Source of the DNA: an uncultured Bacilli bacterium
GTDB lineage: Bacteria; Bacillota_I; Bacilli_A; RF39; UBA660
DNA: 16,751 nucleotides
Direction: 5' to 3'
Assembly (NCBI GenBank): GCA_947630415.1
Contig: CANRHM010000017.1
Coordinates: 1-16,751, forward strand
Shown here: in pieces, positions 13,400-16,751 of the stretch
Position numbering within the stretch: the stretch's first letter is position 1
Layout of the letters: each line of letters begins with the position of its first letter
Position numbers and translations under genes: made by a program
The notes under the pieces: generated by a model
What the model was told of the DNA's origin: nothing
Seen by the model: only the letters and a program-made list of their open reading frames with translations
Databases searched by the model: none

Positions 13400-14973
13400 T
13401 TCGAATACAACAAATTAAAATTCCAGTAGATGTGGAACAGAAGAACGAACTCAAAGAAAAAATCTTAAAAAGATTAGGTGTTTCTAGTTCTTCTTTGAAG
13501 TCTTATACGATTCATAAACAATCATTGGATGCAAGAAGAGAGGAAGTTTTCTATGTCTATGAAGTAGATGTTTTGGTGGAAAATGAAAAAGAAATTTTAA
13601 ATAGAAAACAAGATGAACATCTTTTTCTTGCTCCTCTTGAAACCTATCAAGTACCTCTTCATGGAACCCTTCCATTAAAACATCGTCCTGTGGTAGTAGG
13701 AAGTGGCCCTGCTGGTTTATTTGCATCCTACCTCTTAGCAGAAGAAGGATATCGTCCTTTAATTATTGAACGAGGAGATTCCATGGAAAAACGGATTACC
13801 AAAGTGGAGTCTTTTTGGAATGATCAAGTTTTAGATACCGAAAGCAATGTTTCTTTTGGTGAAGGAGGAGCAGGTACTTTTTCGGATGGTAAACTTAATA
13901 CGCTTGTTAAAGATCCTTTCTTAAGAAGCAAAAAAGTATTTGATATTTTTGTTGAAAATGGCGCGGATGAAGAGATTAAATACGTTAAAAATCCCCATAT
14001 TGGAACCGATCAATTACGTTCTATCGTTGTCCATATGCGTAAAAAGATTATAGAAATGGGAGGAACTTTCCTTTTTCGTACGAAATTAACGGATATTATT
14101 CTTGAAAACGGAAAAGTTACCAAGATTATCGTTAATGGAAAAGAAGAAATTCCCGTGGAGGTATTAATTTTAGCCATTGGTCATAGTGCAAGGGATACTT
14201 TTACAATGCTTTATCGAAAAGGACTTCCTATGACTTCGAAACCTTTTGCGGTGGGGGTTCGTATATCACACTTACAAAAGGATATCAATGAAAGTCAGTA
14301 TGGAAAATATGCGAAGTACTTACCTCCTGCTAATTATAAACTTACTTATACCACCAAAGAAAATAGAGGTGTCTATTCCTTTTGCATGTGCCCAGGGGGC
14401 TATGTTGTCAATGCTTCGAGTGAAGAAAAGGGGCTAGTCATTAATGGTATGAGTAACTATAAACGAGATACCATTAATGCCAATAGTGCCCTTGTTGTTA
14501 CCGTGGATTCTAAAGATTTTGGTCCGGGCGTGTTAGATGGTGTCCACTTTCAACGTCAATTAGAAGAGAAAGCTTACCAATTAGGAAAAGGAAAAATTCC
14601 TACTCAATTGTTAGGAGATTTTAGAGAAAATGTACTTTCTACTCAATATAAAGAAATTAAACCAGTGGTCAAAGGAAATACTTCATTTGCCAATTTAAAC
14701 GATTTGTTCCCTTCCTATATTAGTGCTTCTCTTTTAGAAGCCATTCCTTATTTTGGAAGGAAAATAAAAGGTTTTGACCGAGATGATGCGTTACTAATGG
14801 GAATTGAAAGCAGAACTTCTTCGCCAGTTCGTATTTTGCGTGATGAACATTTAGAGTCAGAAATGAAAGGAATTTATCCTTGTGGGGAAGGTGCAGGATA
14901 TGCTGGAGGTATTACTACTTCGGCCATGGATGGTGTAAAGGTAGCAGAAGAAATCATAAAAAAGTATTTATGA
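13396..14973 (+). CDS. FAD-dependent dehydrogenase-like protein (COG2509 type)
   Basis: Uncharacterised FAD-binding protein of the NAD(FAD)-utilising dehydrogenase group. It starts with GTG 13396, supported by GGAGG (13384-13388) seven bases upstream and by the GTGA overlap with the previous stop. Residues about 1-75 form a small alpha/beta N-terminal domain typical of the group. RPVVVGSGPAGLFASYLLAE (97-116) is the FAD-binding GxGxxG fold, and VSFGEGGAGTFSDGKLNTL (about 152-170) is the family signature. A middle catalytic/substrate region has FAVGVRISH and CMCPGGYVVNASSEEKG. The end, GIYPCGEGAGYAGGITTSAM DGVKVAEEI, contacts FAD. At 525 residues it is full length. Substrate and acceptor are unknown; pairing with the HI0933-like gene suggests a shared redox role. 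Confidence 0.9.
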   Translation: MIRIQQIKIPVDVEQKNELKEKILKRLGVSSSSLKSYTIHKQSLDARREEVFYVYEVDVLVENEKEILNRKQDEHLFLAPLETYQVPLHGTLPLKHRPVVVGSGPAGLFASYLLAEEGYRPLIIERGDSMEKRITKVESFWNDQVLDTESNVSFGEGGAGTFSDGKLNTLVKDPFLRSKKVFDIFVENGADEEIKYVKNPHIGTDQLRSIVVHMRKKIIEMGGTFLFRTKLTDIILENGKVTKIIVNGKEEIPVEVLILAIGHSARDTFTMLYRKGLPMTSKPFAVGVRISHLQKDINESQYGKYAKYLPPANYKLTYTTKENRGVYSFCMCPGGYVVNASSEEKGLVINGMSNYKRDTINANSALVVTVDSKDFGPGVLDGVHFQRQLEEKAYQLGKGKIPTQLLGDFRENVLSTQYKEIKPVVKGNTSFANLNDLFPSYISASLLEAIPYFGRKIKGFDRDDALLMGIESRTSSPVRILRDEHLESEMKGIYPCGEGAGYAGGITTSAMDGVKVAEEIIKKYL

Positions 14974-14989
14974 TCTTTCCTTTTTACGT

Positions 14990-14995
14990 TATACT
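14990..14995 (+). promoter_or_regulatory. weak -10 candidate before ldh
   Basis: TATACT stands 19 bp before the ldh start in the 40-bp gap after the flavoprotein gene. No -35 or extended -10 is visible and no terminator separates the genes, so ldh may be read through from upstream. Confidence 0.25.
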
Positions 14996-15013
14996 AATAA
15001 TAGGGTGAAGTGT

Positions 15014-15955
15014 ATGAACCAGAAAATTGTCTTAATCGGATGTGGAAATGTCGGCATGTCCTACGCCTATGCACTATTAAATCAACGAACGAGTGTCAAT
15101 GAACTCGTCCTAATCGATATCAATCAAGAACGTACTATTGGAGAAATGAAAGATTTACAACATGGTCTTCCTTTTGCTCCATCAAAAATTAATATTCGTG
15201 TTGGAGATTATCCCGATTGTAAAGATGCTCGAATGGTCGTAATTGCAGCAGGAGCCAATCAAGAAGTAGGAGAAACCAGAATGGACTTGATTGACAAGAA
15301 TGCGAAGATTTTTAAAGGCATTGTGACATCGGTCATGGCTTCCGGTTTTAACGGCATCTTTTTAGTCGCTACCAATCCTTTAGATGTCATGACGTATCTT
15401 ACTTGGAAATACTCAGGTCTATCAACATCCCAAGTGTTAGGAAGTGGAACATCTCTTGATACCGCACGTCTAAGGTACATGATTGCCGATAAAATTGGTG
15501 TCAATCCTAAAAATGTTCATGCTTATGTCATGGGCGAACATGGTGATAGTGAATTTGTTCCTTGGAGTATTGCCAGAGTGGGACTAGAATCTGTCGATAA
15601 TTATCTATCGAAAGAAGAACAAGAAAAGATCTATGTCGATGTAAGAGATGCTGCATACGATATCATTAAACGAAAAGGTTCAACTTGCTATGGAATTGGG
15701 ATGTGTTTAGTTCGAATTACCAACGCCATTCTAAGCGATGAAAATACCATTATTGCCGTTTCTAGTTACGATGATGCAAATGACCTCTTTATAGGAGGAG
15801 CTACGATATTAGGCAATACCGGTGTTAAAAAACGTATTAAAATACCACTCACTAAAGAAGAGGAAGAAAAGATGGCTAAATCGATTACATCGATAAAAGA
15901 GGCTATCAAGTCTTTAGATAATCAGGATACTAAAGATACAGAAGAAATGATTTAA
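15014..15955 (+). CDS. ldh: L-lactate dehydrogenase
   Basis: Reduces pyruvate to L-lactate with NADH, regenerating NAD+ in fermentation. In order: IVLIGCGNVGMSYAYALL (5-22) is the NAD-binding loop, LVLIDIN (31-37) ends in the Asp that selects NAD, GETRMDL carries R89, NPLDV carries N121, GSGTSLDTARLR (143-154) holds D149 and R152, and GEHGDSE carries catalytic H176. The length (313 aa) is normal, with a slightly longer acidic C-terminal tail (KSLDNQDTKDTEEMI). The active-site loop reads NQEVGETR instead of the common QKPGETR, a mild deviation. I take ATG 15014 with AGGGTG (15002-15007) as ribosome-binding site; the in-frame GTG 15005 would overlap it. Malate dehydrogenase is less likely given the pattern around R89. 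The stop overlaps the upstream in-frame ATG of the next gene. Confidence 0.92.
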   Translation: MNQKIVLIGCGNVGMSYAYALLNQRTSVNELVLIDINQERTIGEMKDLQHGLPFAPSKINIRVGDYPDCKDARMVVIAAGANQEVGETRMDLIDKNAKIFKGIVTSVMASGFNGIFLVATNPLDVMTYLTWKYSGLSTSQVLGSGTSLDTARLRYMIADKIGVNPKNVHAYVMGEHGDSEFVPWSIARVGLESVDNYLSKEEQEKIYVDVRDAAYDIIKRKGSTCYGIGMCLVRITNAILSDENTIIAVSSYDDANDLFIGGATILGNTGVKKRIKIPLTKEEEEKMAKSITSIKEAIKSLDNQDTKDTEEMI

Positions 15956-15966
15956 TGGAGGTTCTT

Positions 15967-16605
15967 ATGGAAAATGAAAGAAAAAAAAGATCAATGCCTA
16001 AATATATTGTCTTACTTTTATTGCTTTCCCTTGTCTTAATTACGGCAGGAACATCCTTTGCCTTTTTTGAGTATATGACAAGAGGAACAACCGAAAACTA
16101 CATTGAAACAGCTAATGTCATTTTTAGATACGATGAAAAAGAGGGACAAGGCAATGGAATTCTTTTACGAAATCAATTACCTATTGCAGATGAAGTAGGA
16201 AAACAATTAGAAGGGGAAAATCAAACTTTTGATTTCGACGTATTTACAAATATTCAAGATATGTCGATTAAGTATCAACTTATTGCTACGAAAGAAGAAA
16301 GTTCTGATTTACCAGAAGAGTTTGTTAAAATCTATTTGACACAAGTAGATGGAGATCAAGAAAATCCTGTAAAGTCCACGCTTCATGAAGATGGAGAAGT
16401 CGTTTTATATAGTGAATTAGCAGATACGAAATATAATAATCAAGATGGAAAAGTTATTTATGAAGAAGTTATGAATAATAAAGAAGACTATATGAAATCT
16501 TTCCGTTTAAGAATGTGGGTTTCCAATGAAGTCGATGCTTTGGATGATATCTATATGAATAAAGAATTTTCTATTAAAGTTTCTATCTTTGCTATTTCAG
16601 TGTAA
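15967..16605 (+). CDS. membrane-anchored or exported protein, TasA/camelysin-like architecture
   Basis: A 212-residue protein with a basic N-terminus (ENERKKRSMPK) and one hydrophobic helix (about 11-34, YIVLLLLLSLVLITAGTSFA), followed by FFEYMTRGTTENYIETANV. A long hydrophobic segment that runs into SFAFF and then a Thr/Gly-rich strand is the pattern of the SipW-dependent TasA/CalY-like group, but similarity beyond it is weak and I cannot name the family. The rest is acidic and probably beta-rich, with no cysteine or enzyme motif. It could be a fibre subunit, a surface protein or a simple membrane anchor. ATG 15967 is chosen because GGAGG (15957-15961) lies five bases upstream; ATG 15955 overlaps the ldh stop. 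Translation is thus coupled to ldh. No SipW-like peptidase is in the window. Confidence 0.7.
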   Translation: MENERKKRSMPKYIVLLLLLSLVLITAGTSFAFFEYMTRGTTENYIETANVIFRYDEKEGQGNGILLRNQLPIADEVGKQLEGENQTFDFDVFTNIQDMSIKYQLIATKEESSDLPEEFVKIYLTQVDGDQENPVKSTLHEDGEVVLYSELADTKYNNQDGKVIYEEVMNNKEDYMKSFRLRMWVSNEVDALDDIYMNKEFSIKVSIFAISV

Positions 16606-16624
16606 ACTACTAAGATAAGGATTT

Positions 16625-16648
16625 AAAAAGCGTTTAATCGCTTTTTTT
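16625..16648 (+). terminator. intrinsic terminator closing the ldh operon
   Basis: AAAAAGCG (16625-16632) pairs with CGCTTTTT (16639-16646) around TTTAAT, and the T tract runs to 16648. It lies 20 bases after the stop of the exported-protein gene and is the clearest terminator in the window. Confidence 0.88.
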
Positions 16649-16705
16649 CTTTTGTTCAAAATTGTAAAAGTATTACATCCCCACCACAGAAAAATTAACA
16701 AAAAG

Positions 16706-16733
16706 TTGACATGGGGGGGGGTAGTTTTATAAT
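16706..16733 (+). promoter_or_regulatory. promoter with a nine-G tract in the spacer
   Basis: TTGACA (16706-16711) and TATAAT (16728-16733) are perfect hexamers 16 bp apart. The spacer contains a run of nine G (16713-16721), striking in DNA this AT-rich. The transcribed gene lies beyond the right edge. Loss or gain of one G would change the spacing to 15 or 17, so the tract may tune or switch expression. Confidence 0.75.
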
Positions 16734-16751
16734 AAAAATAGATAAATAATA

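Overview
The window looks like chromosome of a low-GC, walled, Gram-positive bacterium (Bacillota, probably a Bacilli/Erysipelotrichia/RF39-type gut lineage; the lineage is inferred). The signs are strong AT bias, G-rich Shine-Dalgarno sites 5-9 nt before most starts, promoters of the form TTGACA-17-TATAAT/TATATT, a PASTA-type class B penicillin-binding protein, an MraY/FtsW pair and an L-lactate dehydrogenase. TGA acts as a stop: it ends ftsW, the MoxR gene and both flavoprotein genes.

Layout. (1) Positions 1-1206 hold the wreck of a type IV toxin-antitoxin cassette (AbiE). It has a consensus promoter with an 11-bp inverted-repeat operator, an AbiEi antitoxin gene with an altered C-terminus, an AbiEii nucleotidyltransferase toxin gene broken by a frameshift and a large internal deletion, and a terminator. 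(2) Positions 1233-5322 are a short cell-wall cluster: PBP2x/FtsI-type transpeptidase, MraY, FtsW. (3) Positions 5323-7465 are accessory DNA: an ORF6N-domain gene with a PLD-like C-terminus, preceded by a relic of a second ORF6N gene; a RelB/DinJ antitoxin with a RelE/ParE toxin gene that carries an in-frame stop; and a set of related palindromes. (4) Positions 7466-12111 are a tight operon of a vWA protein with a very long Ser/Glu/Gln-rich tail, a long MoxR/AAA_5-type ATPase and an ankyrin-repeat protein. (5) Positions 12161-14973 encode two translationally coupled FAD proteins. (6) Positions 15014-16605 encode L-lactate dehydrogenase and a coupled membrane-anchored/exported protein, closed by a terminator. 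The window ends in a promoter with a nine-G tract in its spacer.

How the parts may work together. MraY makes lipid I, and FtsW with the PBP polymerise and cross-link septal peptidoglycan. The vWA and MoxR proteins form a typical chaperone/remodelling pair, with the ankyrin protein as a likely third subunit; no substrate can be read from the sequence. In both toxin-antitoxin modules the toxin gene is dead and the antitoxin is better preserved.

The most unusual signals are: (a) a hairpin embedded in the conserved SQNxT codons of the ORF6N gene, with a differently sequenced but still palindromic version in the ORF6N relic and an inverted free copy about 1.5 kb away; (b) the vWA-MoxR-ankyrin operon; (c) the poly-G promoter at the right edge, a candidate phase-variation switch.
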